Shown here: piece after piece, positions 9,348 through 17,815 of the stretch
Position numbering within the stretch: position 1 is the stretch's first letter
Layout of the letters: the number at the start of each line of letters is the position of its first letter
Origin: Deltaproteobacteria bacterium
Lineage (GTDB): Bacteria > Myxococcota_A > UBA9160
Length of the DNA stretch: 34,676 bases
Reading direction: 5' to 3'
Assembly (NCBI GenBank): GCA_020849175.1
Contig: JADLGR010000185.1
Location: 1 to 34,676 of the forward strand
Program-made: the position numbers and the translations under genes
Notes under the pieces: generated by a model
The model's database searches: none
The model's input: the letters and a program-made list of their open reading frames with translations, nothing else
What the model was told of the DNA's origin: nothing

Positions 9348-10440
9348 AGCCGTCGCGGTCGCGCTGCTGCTCGGAGCCGCGACCGCGCATGCGCACGTCG
9401 TCATCCAGCAGCCGGGCCTTCGCCAGCTCATGCAGGCGGGGACGACGACCGCGATCGTCGAGATCACCTCGCCGCTTCGCCTGTGGAGCGCACCGGACGG
9501 CTCGGACCGGCAGGAGTACTTCACGGTGCGAACCGTCGAGACGGTCGTCGGTGAGGCTCCTCCCGCGCGCTTCGACGTCTTTCCGCACGGAGAGGGCTTG
9601 CCGGCGTGGCAGCCCGGCGACGTTGCGCTGCTCTTCCTCGAGGCGACTGCCAGCCGGCCCGAGATGGCCGGGCTCGCGACGCGGTTCCCGTACTACACGA
9701 TCCAGCAGGCGGGGCAGGAATGGAAGCTCACGGGAGCGGACGGTGACGCGATCCGCGGGGCCGTCCTCGCGTATCGCGCGCTGGCGGCGAAGCCAGCCGC
9801 CGAGGGAGCGCCCGGGCTTCGAGAGCTGCTGCTGCGGAGCCTGCGATCGGGCGCACAGTCGCTGCGCGAGGACGCGATCGCGGAGCTCGTCCGTGCGAAG
9901 GACGCACCCGGAGCGTTCGCGGGGCTCTTTCCGGGTCGCGCCGACCTCACGCCTTTCACGGCGCTCGTCGCGCCGGACGCCGGGCTCCCCGTCACGACGC
10001 GCGTCGCGCTGGCGCGAATCCTCGATGGCCTTCACGGCTTCGACGCCGACGCGGCGATCCGAGCGCTCACGACGGAGCCTCTCTCGGCCGGCGAGCGCGC
10101 ACAGCTCGTGCGGGTCGCAGGCGCCTCGCAGGACCCCGGCATCTCCGTCTGGCTCGCCAGCTTGTTGGTCGAACCGGACGCGGCACTGCGCCGCGAGGCA
10201 GCGTACGCCCTCGGGCATCCGTGGCACGCAGCGCACGCGCAGGCGCTCGCCACGCGGCTCGCGGACCCGGACAGCACGGTCGCACGGGCCGCCCTACGAT
10301 CGCTCGGCGCCCAGGAGAGCCCCGAGGCCTCCGCGATCCTCCGGCGCGTCGCCGGGGGAGACCCAGGCTTCCTGCGGCAGCTCGCGGAGGCGGAGCTGCG
10401 ACGCGCCACGGCAGGGCAGCAGGCGCCCCAGGCACCCTGA
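9340..10440 (+). CDS. Exported HEAT-repeat-containing protein
   Basis: Signal peptide MSRAVAVALLLGAATAHA; C-terminal helical repeats (DAALRREAAYALGHP..., DSTVARAALRSLGAQESPEASAILRRVAGG). Start overlaps the previous stop by 8 nt. Confidence 0.75.
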   Translation: MSRAVAVALLLGAATAHAHVVIQQPGLRQLMQAGTTTAIVEITSPLRLWSAPDGSDRQEYFTVRTVETVVGEAPPARFDVFPHGEGLPAWQPGDVALLFLEATASRPEMAGLATRFPYYTIQQAGQEWKLTGADGDAIRGAVLAYRALAAKPAAEGAPGLRELLLRSLRSGAQSLREDAIAELVRAKDAPGAFAGLFPGRADLTPFTALVAPDAGLPVTTRVALARILDGLHGFDADAAIRALTTEPLSAGERAQLVRVAGASQDPGISVWLASLLVEPDAALRREAAYALGHPWHAAHAQALATRLADPDSTVARAALRSLGAQESPEASAILRRVAGGDPGFLRQLAEAELRRATAGQQAPQAP

Positions 10441-10454
10441 GGCGTCTTCGCCTC
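10439..10454. other. Small hairpin at the stop of the HEAT-repeat gene
   Basis: GAGGCG-TCTT-CGCCTC, perfect 6-bp stem with 4-nt loop, overlapping the TGA stop; possible terminator or processing signal. Confidence 0.3.
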
Positions 10455-10513
10455 CATCGGATGACACGAAGACCGCTTCGAAGCCACTTCCCTGAACGAG
10501 GAGGAAGTGCCGC

Positions 10514-11179
10514 GTGAAGTGGTCCATCCGAGATCGAAGCTCCCTGTGCCCCGTCTTGATCGGTCTTCTTCTGGCCGGAAGCCCTGCCGCAGCGGTGGAC
10601 GTCGGCTTCGACGATCTGGCGTCCCTCTCGGACGTCGCGTCGGCCTCGCTACCCGGCGTCGCGGTCTCGACGGCCCTCGTTCTCTCGGAGGCCGACGCGC
10701 AGGTGCTGACGGGCTTTCCGGCGGCGGGCACGTGGGCGACCTCGCCGCAGAACGGCCTGCTCAACACCCTCGCGCCGACGATCGTCTTCACGTTCGCGGT
10801 GCCGGTGACGTCCTTCTCGATCGACATCCTCTCGATCGAGAACGACGGCCTCACGCTCCCCGTTGCGCTGCGCGCAGCACCGACCGGCCTCGATCCGACG
10901 CCGATCCTGGTGGTTTCCGATCCGCTTCTCGTCGGCGACAGCGGGCTTCACGAGCAGCGTCTCACGATCGCAGCGCCGACCGGAAGCTCGTTCTTCGACA
11001 TCGAGGCGATGGCGCTCACGCTCTGCGGCTTCGACCCGTGCGCGGCGAGTGCGACGTCGAGCTTCTGGCTCGACAGCGCGAGCTTCACGCCCGTCCCCGA
11101 GCCCGGCAGCCTCGCCCTCGTCGGCGCCGGCCTCGTCGCGCTCGCAGGCGCGCTGCGCGCGGGGGACCGCGACGAATGA
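10514..11179 (+). CDS. PEP-CTERM sorting domain protein
   Basis: GTG start after GAGGAGGAAG; signal peptide LIGLLLAGSPAAA; C-terminal VPEPGSLALVGAGLVALAGALRAGDRDE. Confidence 0.92.
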   Translation: MKWSIRDRSSLCPVLIGLLLAGSPAAAVDVGFDDLASLSDVASASLPGVAVSTALVLSEADAQVLTGFPAAGTWATSPQNGLLNTLAPTIVFTFAVPVTSFSIDILSIENDGLTLPVALRAAPTGLDPTPILVVSDPLLVGDSGLHEQRLTIAAPTGSSFFDIEAMALTLCGFDPCAASATSSFWLDSASFTPVPEPGSLALVGAGLVALAGALRAGDRDE

Positions 11180-13524
11180 GCCGCCAGCACGCGATTCAAG
11201 GTCGCCGCGCCATCGCGGCGGCCTTCGTCGTCCTCACGGGCTGGCTCGCCGGCGCGAGCTGCTCGCAGGCACCGCGCCTCGCGATCGTCACACCGGCCGA
11301 CCTTTCGCAGGCGGACGCCAGCGGCAGCGTACCGGTCTCGATCGACCTCGGCGCACCGCTCGACGCCGCCGGCAGCGTCCACGCGAACCTCGTCCGCGGA
11401 ATCGACGATGCCGCCCGCAGCATCGTCGCCGTTCCGCTCTCCGTCTCGGGCGCCTCCGCGACTGCGAGCCTCGGTGCGGCGGACCTGCTCCCCGGACGCA
11501 GCTCGCTCTTCGTCTCGGTCGACCGTGACGGCGACGGCCGCGCCGACGCGACTGCGTCGGCGACCTTCTCCTGGGAGCCCGAGATCGACGTTGCGAACGC
11601 CGACCGCTGCGACTGGCTCGATTCGGCGCGCTGCCTGTTCCCCTTCCCGAACGACCACTTCACGCGCGCCGACGCCGGCACCGACACCGGGCTTCGCGTG
11701 AACTTCGCACTCGACTCGATGCCGGCGAACTACCTCGGCAGCCACACCGACCCGACGGAGCTGAACCGAAACGACGGGTTCAGCCCCGGCGCGAAGATCC
11801 TCACGCGCGTCGACGGGATCGATCTCGCACAGACGGGCGCCGTCCTCATCACGAAGATCGCGCGTTCGCTCGAGACCGACGCGCCGATCGTTCTCGTCGA
11901 CGCTGACACGGGAGAGCGGCATCTGATCTGGACCGAGATGGACCCCTCCGCTCCGGGCCTCGTCATCATGCGCGTCGGCAAGAACCTCGAGAACGGCCAT
12001 CGCTACATCGTCGCGATGCGCAGGCTCGAGAACTCTGCCGGCGAGACCATCCCGGCGCGACGGTCGTTCCAGGTCTACCGGGACGGCATTCCGACCTTCC
12101 TTCCCGCCGTCGAGGCGCGGCGGCCGAAGATGGAGGCGATCTTCTCCTCGCTCGCGCGCGCGGGGATCGGCCGCGAGGACCTGTTCCTCGCCTGGGACTT
12201 CACCGTCATCAGCAAGCGCAACATGTCCGAGCGCCTGCTCAAGATGCGCGACGAGACGTTCTCCGCGCTCGGCAGCGCACCGCCGGCCTTCACCGTGACG
12301 GGCAATACGACGTACACGAGCGACATCAACGGAAATCCGGCGGCGCAGTTCCGGCGTGTCGAAGGCACGTTCACGGTGCCGCTCTACATGACGAACGGCG
12401 GCGCTCCCGGCTCGCGGCTACGCCTCGGCGCCGACGGCCTTCCGGAGCGCGACCCGAGCCAGGACTTCGTGGCGAAGTATCGATGCACGATCCCGGCCAC
12501 CGCGACCGGTGCGAACCCTGCCCGAATCGTCCTCTACGGGCACGGCCTGCTCGGCAGCGAGAGCGAGGTGGGTGCGCGAAACATTCGCGACATCACCACG
12601 ACGTACAACTTCGTGTACTGCGCGACGAAGTGGTCCGGAATGAGCAGTGACGACCGGCCGACGGTCTACTCGATCCTTGCGAGCTTCTCGCTCTTCCCCG
12701 CGCTCAGCGACCGACTCCACCAGGGCTTTCTCAACTTCCTCGTGCTCGGCCGTGCGATGAAGCACCCCGGTGGCTTCGCATCGAACGCGGCGTTCCAGGA
12801 CGAGAGCGGCCAATCAGTCATCGACACCAGCGAGCTGTTCTACGACGGAAACAGCCAGGGAGCGATCGCAGGCGGCGGGCTCGCCGCCTACGCGCAGGAC
12901 TACACGCGCGCCGTGCTGGGAGTTCCCGGAATGAACTACAGCACGCTTCTTCGGCGGAGCGTCGACTTCGACGACTTCTTCCTGTTCATGCAGGCCTCGT
13001 ATCCGGACACGTACGAGACCGGGCTCAACACCGCGCTGCTCCAGATGAGCTGGGACCGGGTCGAGACCAGCGGCAACGCGACGCACGTGACGACCGATAC
13101 CTATCCGAACACGCCGCCCAAGAAGATCCTGCTCCATGTCGCGTTCGGCGATCACCAGGTCGCGAACGTCTCGGCCGAGGTCGAGGCGCGATCGATGGGT
13201 GCGCTCATCCACCAGCCCGCACTCGCCCCGGGCCGTCACCACGACGAACAGATCCCGGACGATCCGACGAACAAGGCTTACTTCGGGATCGACCCGCTGC
13301 CGGCCGGACCGTACGACGGCTCCGCGATGATCGTTTGGGACAGCGGGACGCCGACGCCGCCGACGGCCCTCATCCCGCCACGCCCGCCGGCCTACGGTGT
13401 CGATCCTCACGAGACGCCGCGCCGCGACCCGAAGGCGCAGCTCCAGAAGTCGGAGTTCATGAAGACGGGCGGCGCCGTGATCGACACCTGCGGCGGAGCG
13501 CCGTGCACGGCCGTCGATCCGTGA
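11176..13524 (+). CDS. Large exported lipoprotein-like protein with alpha/beta-hydrolase-like C-terminal half
   Basis: ATG at 11176 in ATGA overlap with the PEP-CTERM stop; signal + Cys (VVLTGWLAGASC); IVLYGHGLLGS (oxyanion-like), LFYDGNSQGAIAGG (GxSxG), LLHVAFGDHQVAN (possible acid). Confidence 0.75.
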   Translation: MSRQHAIQGRRAIAAAFVVLTGWLAGASCSQAPRLAIVTPADLSQADASGSVPVSIDLGAPLDAAGSVHANLVRGIDDAARSIVAVPLSVSGASATASLGAADLLPGRSSLFVSVDRDGDGRADATASATFSWEPEIDVANADRCDWLDSARCLFPFPNDHFTRADAGTDTGLRVNFALDSMPANYLGSHTDPTELNRNDGFSPGAKILTRVDGIDLAQTGAVLITKIARSLETDAPIVLVDADTGERHLIWTEMDPSAPGLVIMRVGKNLENGHRYIVAMRRLENSAGETIPARRSFQVYRDGIPTFLPAVEARRPKMEAIFSSLARAGIGREDLFLAWDFTVISKRNMSERLLKMRDETFSALGSAPPAFTVTGNTTYTSDINGNPAAQFRRVEGTFTVPLYMTNGGAPGSRLRLGADGLPERDPSQDFVAKYRCTIPATATGANPARIVLYGHGLLGSESEVGARNIRDITTTYNFVYCATKWSGMSSDDRPTVYSILASFSLFPALSDRLHQGFLNFLVLGRAMKHPGGFASNAAFQDESGQSVIDTSELFYDGNSQGAIAGGGLAAYAQDYTRAVLGVPGMNYSTLLRRSVDFDDFFLFMQASYPDTYETGLNTALLQMSWDRVETSGNATHVTTDTYPNTPPKKILLHVAFGDHQVANVSAEVEARSMGALIHQPALAPGRHHDEQIPDDPTNKAYFGIDPLPAGPYDGSAMIVWDSGTPTPPTALIPPRPPAYGVDPHETPRRDPKAQLQKSEFMKTGGAVIDTCGGAPCTAVDP

Positions 13525-13559
13525 TGCTGCGATAGGGTCGCGCCACCCGCCCGGTTATC

Positions 13560-13597
13560 ATCCCCCCCCGGCGCCGTCCGTGGTGCCGGGGGAGGAT
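13560..13597. promoter_or_regulatory. Inverted repeat enclosing the ribosome-binding site of the M1 aminopeptidase gene
   Basis: ATCCCCCCCCGGC (13560-13572) / 12-nt loop / GCCGGGGGAGGAT (13585-13597): 12 of 13 positions pair; right arm contains the SD just before GTG at 13600. Confidence 0.5.
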
Positions 13598-13599
13598 GC

Positions 13600-16218
13600 G
13601 TGACGGCTGGTGACACCGGGGGGCGGAAGTCGGCATCGGGGGCGGGGCACCGTCTGGCCACCGACTGCGTCCCCATCGAATACGATCTGCACGTCGACGT
13701 CGATCCGCAAGCGGGAGACGGGTATGCGGGTGAGGTGACGATCGCGCTGCGGCTCGATCGTGCGCGGCGAAGCATCGAGCTCCACGCTGCGGACCTCGCG
13801 ATCGGTGAGGCGCACATCGAGGCTGGCGGCACGGCTGCGCAGGGCCGCGTCCGCTTTCGTCCCGCGCGCGAGACGGTCGAGATCGTCTTCCCGCACGCGA
13901 TCGGTTCCGGCACTGCGCGACTTCGTCTCTCGTTCTCGGCAAAGCTCCGCGAGGATCTGCGCGGGCTGTACCGCGCGAGCTCCGCGGAGCACCGGTATGC
14001 GCTCACGCAGCTCGAGGCCGCTGACGCACGGCGCTTCTTCCCGTGCTTCGACGAGCCCTCGTTCAAGGCGCGTTTCCGCGTGTCCGTGACGACGTCGGCT
14101 GTGAATGCCGTCGTCGGAAACTCTCCCATCGAACGCGAGGAGGCCCTGAAGGGCGGACGCAAGACGGTTCGTCTGCTGCCGACGCCGCCCCTCTCGACCT
14201 ATCTCGTGGCGCTCGCCGTGGGGCCGCTCGAATCGTCGGCGCCCGTGCGCTGCGGCAAGACCAGCATCCGCGTCTGGCACGTCCCCGGCAAGGGGGCGCT
14301 CACCGCGTTCGCGCTCGAGGCGGCTCGAGAGACGCTCGCCCGACTCGAACGTTACTTCGACCTTCCCTACCCCTACGCGAAGCTCGACCTCGTCGCAGCG
14401 CCCGATTTCGAAGCCGGTGCGATGGAGAACGCGGGAGCGGTGTTCTTCCGCGAGACCCTGCTCCTCGTCGACCCGGCGACCGTCACGCTGAACGAGCGCA
14501 AGCGCGTCGCCGAGGTGATCTGCCACGAGCTCGCCCACATGTGGTACGGCGATCTCGTCACGATGGCGTGGTGGGACGATCTATGGCTCAACGAGGCCTT
14601 CGCGACGTGGATGGCCTACCAGATCGTCGACGACTGGAAGCCCGAGTGGAAGATGTGGCACGGCTTCGAGCAGGGCCGCTCGGCCGCTCTCTCGCTCGAT
14701 GCGCTCGCGAGCACGCATCCCATCTACACCGAGGTACGGAGCCCGGCCGAGGCCACCGCCAACTTCGACCTCATCACGTACGAGAAGGGAGCGGCCGTCG
14801 TCCGAATGATCGAGCGTTACCTCGGGCCGAAGGCCTTCCGCACCGGTGTTCGCGCGTACATTCGGAAGCACCGCGAGGCGAACGCCGTCGCCGCCGATCT
14901 CTGGAACGCGCTCTCGAAGGCATCCGGAGAGAACGTCGAGCCGATCGTTCGCGCGTGGATCGAGCAGCCGGGCTTTCCCTGTCTCTCGGTTCGTCCCGTG
15001 ACGCGCGGCGGGAGGACGATGCTCGAGCTGCGGCAGCAGCGGTTCCGCGCGCGCCCCGCGAAGGTCGCGGATCGAATGCGCTGGCCCGTTCCGGTCGTCG
15101 CCCGTGTGGGAAGCGCGCGGGGGGCTTCCGTCCGCGTGCAACGTCACCTGCTGGTGCGCACGGCGCAGACGATCGCGCTGCCCGATGGCGCTCGCTTCGT
15201 CTACGGAAATGCCGACGAGGGTGGGTTCTTCCGTCCGTTGCACGACACCGAGGGTCTGCGCGCACTCGTCGCCTCGCTGCCCCGCCTCTCGCCGATCGAG
15301 CGAATGGGCCTCGTCTCGCACCAGTGGGCGCACGTCCGTGCCCATCTCGCGCCGATCGAGAGCCTTCTCGAGGTCGTCGATGCGCTCGGCACGGAGAGCG
15401 AGCCGGACGTGCTTCAGGCGCTGCGCGCGCCGCTCGCCTTTCTCGCCGACCAGATCGCGCCAGCGGCAGGAGCAGCGGTGCTGGCGCGACTTCGCGGCTG
15501 GCTGGTCGACCGATTCGGACACCAGATGGAGACGCTCGGCTGGGAGGCCGCGCGGCAAGAGAGCGGCGACACGCGGCTGCGACGCGCAGCGGTGCTCGCG
15601 ATTCTGGGCGAGATCGCGGAGTGGGAGCCCGTCGTCGAAGAGGCCGATCGGCGCTTCCCGCGCTGGCTGTCCCGGCCGGCGAGCCTGGAGCCGAACCTGG
15701 CCGACGGCGTGGCGACGCTCGCCGCTCGAACGGGAGACGCAGAGCGCTTCGACGCCATCTTCACGGCGATGGGAAGGGCGGCCACGCCGCAGGAGCGGCG
15801 CCGCCTGCTGCTCTCGCTCGCCGAGTTTCGCGACCGTGAGCTCGTCGATCGCGCGCTCGCACTGACGCTCACCGATGCGATCCAGACACAGGACGTCGTA
15901 CTCGTCCTCGCGCGCGCCCTCGCCAACCGCGACGCCAGGGAGCGCGCCTGGGCCTTCGTGAAGCGCCGCTGGCCCGCCCTGCGCCGCCGGCTTCCGCCGA
16001 TGCTGGCGACGCGTCTGGTCGAGGCGACGCCGAGCCTCCAGACCAAAGAATACCGCCGCGACGTCGCCGCCTTCTTCAAGGCGAACCCGCTCCCGACTGC
16101 GAAGCGTGCGCTGGCGCAGGCGCTCGAACGCTTCGATCTGAACGCAGCCCTGCGCCACAGCGCGGCGCCCGGCCTGACGCACTGGCTCGAGGGCGTGAAC
16201 GCTCGCGCCGGAGGATGA
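13600..16218 (+). CDS. M1 family metallo-aminopeptidase
   Basis: GAMENAGAVFFRE; HELAHMWYGDLVTMAWWDDLWLNEAFATW (HExxH-18-E); GTG start; 872 aa. Confidence 0.93.
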   Translation: MTAGDTGGRKSASGAGHRLATDCVPIEYDLHVDVDPQAGDGYAGEVTIALRLDRARRSIELHAADLAIGEAHIEAGGTAAQGRVRFRPARETVEIVFPHAIGSGTARLRLSFSAKLREDLRGLYRASSAEHRYALTQLEAADARRFFPCFDEPSFKARFRVSVTTSAVNAVVGNSPIEREEALKGGRKTVRLLPTPPLSTYLVALAVGPLESSAPVRCGKTSIRVWHVPGKGALTAFALEAARETLARLERYFDLPYPYAKLDLVAAPDFEAGAMENAGAVFFRETLLLVDPATVTLNERKRVAEVICHELAHMWYGDLVTMAWWDDLWLNEAFATWMAYQIVDDWKPEWKMWHGFEQGRSAALSLDALASTHPIYTEVRSPAEATANFDLITYEKGAAVVRMIERYLGPKAFRTGVRAYIRKHREANAVAADLWNALSKASGENVEPIVRAWIEQPGFPCLSVRPVTRGGRTMLELRQQRFRARPAKVADRMRWPVPVVARVGSARGASVRVQRHLLVRTAQTIALPDGARFVYGNADEGGFFRPLHDTEGLRALVASLPRLSPIERMGLVSHQWAHVRAHLAPIESLLEVVDALGTESEPDVLQALRAPLAFLADQIAPAAGAAVLARLRGWLVDRFGHQMETLGWEAARQESGDTRLRRAAVLAILGEIAEWEPVVEEADRRFPRWLSRPASLEPNLADGVATLAARTGDAERFDAIFTAMGRAATPQERRRLLLSLAEFRDRELVDRALALTLTDAIQTQDVVLVLARALANRDARERAWAFVKRRWPALRRRLPPMLATRLVEATPSLQTKEYRRDVAAFFKANPLPTAKRALAQALERFDLNAALRHSAAPGLTHWLEGVNARAGG

Positions 16219-16270
16219 GGAGGGCGTCGCGAGGAGCGGAGCATGGCGCGTGGGCCCGGCCCTGGGTGCT

Positions 16271-17815
16271 TCACCCTCCGATCGCACGCCGCAGCGCCTC
16301 GACGAGTCGCGGCGTGCCGTCGAGATGCTCGGCGGCTCCGAAGACCGCGAAGTCGGGCCGGACGAGCGCCACCGCGGCGCCGCGCTCTCGACACCATCTC
16401 GTGTAGAGCTCGCTCCGGTCTTCGACGGGTCCGCCGGGAGCGACGTGAGCGGTCAGACCGCCGACAGCGCGAAAGAACGCTGCGGCCTCCGGCGAGAGCG
16501 ACGACGCCGGATCGCCGTCCGGGCTCAGCAGGACGAAGCCGCGTCCGACGACGTCGTCGAAGAGCCCTTCGGCCTCGCCGCAGCGGACGCGCCCCTGGAC
16601 GAAGAGCGTCCCTGCGCCGGGACTCCCCGGTGCGAAGCAGCCGGGGCCGAGGGGCGGAAGCGGGCGCGAGACGGGTTCGTGACGTGCGCGTTCCTCGGCG
16701 GCCATTCGCAGGTCGCGCGCACGCGCCTGCTCGGGGGAGAGGACACAGATCACCCGACCCAGCTCGACCCCGAGGTCGATCATCGCGCGCACGTGCGGGA
16801 TACGCTCGGTCGCGTAGGTGTCGAGGAGGCCATCATTCGCCCGGCCTGCGCGAACGAGGGCCAGCTTCCATGCGAGGTTCGCCGCGTCGCGCATTCCGGC
16901 GCACATGCCCTGTCCGGCGAAGGGCGGCGTCAGGTGTGCAGCGTCTCCGGCGAGCAGCACGCGTCCGCGCCGCCAGACGTCGGCCCAGCACGCGCGGAAC
17001 GTGTAGACCGCGTGTCGTTCGAGCGTGGCGTTGTCCGGCCGGATGTCCCATGCAGAGAGCAGCCGCCAGGCGGTCTCCTCACGCCCGAGCTCGTCCATCG
17101 TCTCTCCCGGAAGACGCATGAACTCCCAGCGCCGTCGCCCTGGGCCACCCGACACCACGGTCGTCGGACGCGCGGGGTCGCAGAGCTGCCAGTTGAGCGG
17201 CTCCCACGTTCTCTTCTCGTGCGGGATCACGTCGGCGACGAGCCAGTCGAAGCGGAAGCCGAGATCGTTCCACCGCGCGCCGACCACGCCGCGCACAAAG
17301 CTGTTCGCTCCGTCGCAGCCGACGACCCAGTGAGCCTTCACGAGGAGCGTCTCTCCGCTCTCGCGCCGCGCGGCGATCTCGACCAGATCCGCGCTCTCGC
17401 GCACGTCGACGGCCTCGGCGTCCCAGTCGACCCGCACCGACGGCAGCGCGACGATGCGGTCGTCGAGCGTCCGCTCGAGCTCGGGCTGGCTGAACATCAG
17501 CGACTCGGGCCATCCCGAGTCGCTTCCCTGCGCGTCTCGCCCGATGCGCAGCAGCACCTCACCGTCCGCACTGCGCCACTCGTAGTGCGCCGCCGGCTCG
17601 ACGCGCTTCGCGAGCGCGTTCATCACGCCCGCGCCCTGGAGGATCCGCGCGACCTCGTGATCGAAGTGGACCGCCCGCGGCAGCGGATACTGACCCGCCC
17701 AGCGCTCGAGCACGCGGACGCGCAGGCCTCGCTGCCCGAGCAGGATCGCGAGGAGCTGTCCGACGGGTCCGTATCCGACGATCGCGACGTCGAAGACCTC
17801 GTCCACTTCAGCCAC
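16271..17815 (-). CDS. FAD-dependent aromatic monooxygenase (MhpA-like)
   Basis: GTG start at 17815 (VAEVDEVFDVAIVGYGPVGQLLAILLGQRGLRVRVLER); VVGCDGANSFVR; GRVLLAGDAAHLTPPFAGQGMCAGMRDAANLAWKL. Confidence 0.9.
   Translation of the reverse strand: MAEVDEVFDVAIVGYGPVGQLLAILLGQRGLRVRVLERWAGQYPLPRAVHFDHEVARILQGAGVMNALAKRVEPAAHYEWRSADGEVLLRIGRDAQGSDSGWPESLMFSQPELERTLDDRIVALPSVRVDWDAEAVDVRESADLVEIAARRESGETLLVKAHWVVGCDGANSFVRGVVGARWNDLGFRFDWLVADVIPHEKRTWEPLNWQLCDPARPTTVVSGGPGRRRWEFMRLPGETMDELGREETAWRLLSAWDIRPDNATLERHAVYTFRACWADVWRRGRVLLAGDAAHLTPPFAGQGMCAGMRDAANLAWKLALVRAGRANDGLLDTYATERIPHVRAMIDLGVELGRVICVLSPEQARARDLRMAAEERARHEPVSRPLPPLGPGCFAPGSPGAGTLFVQGRVRCGEAEGLFDDVVGRGFVLLSPDGDPASSLSPEAAAFFRAVGGLTAHVAPGGPVEDRSELYTRWCRERGAAVALVRPDFAVFGAAEHLDGTPRLVEALRRAIGG

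Noticed and set aside
8067-9524. 485-aa minus-strand ORF opposite the ceramidase-like gene
   Set aside because: Antisense shadow frame; the plus strand has a start, RBS, signal peptide and family motifs.
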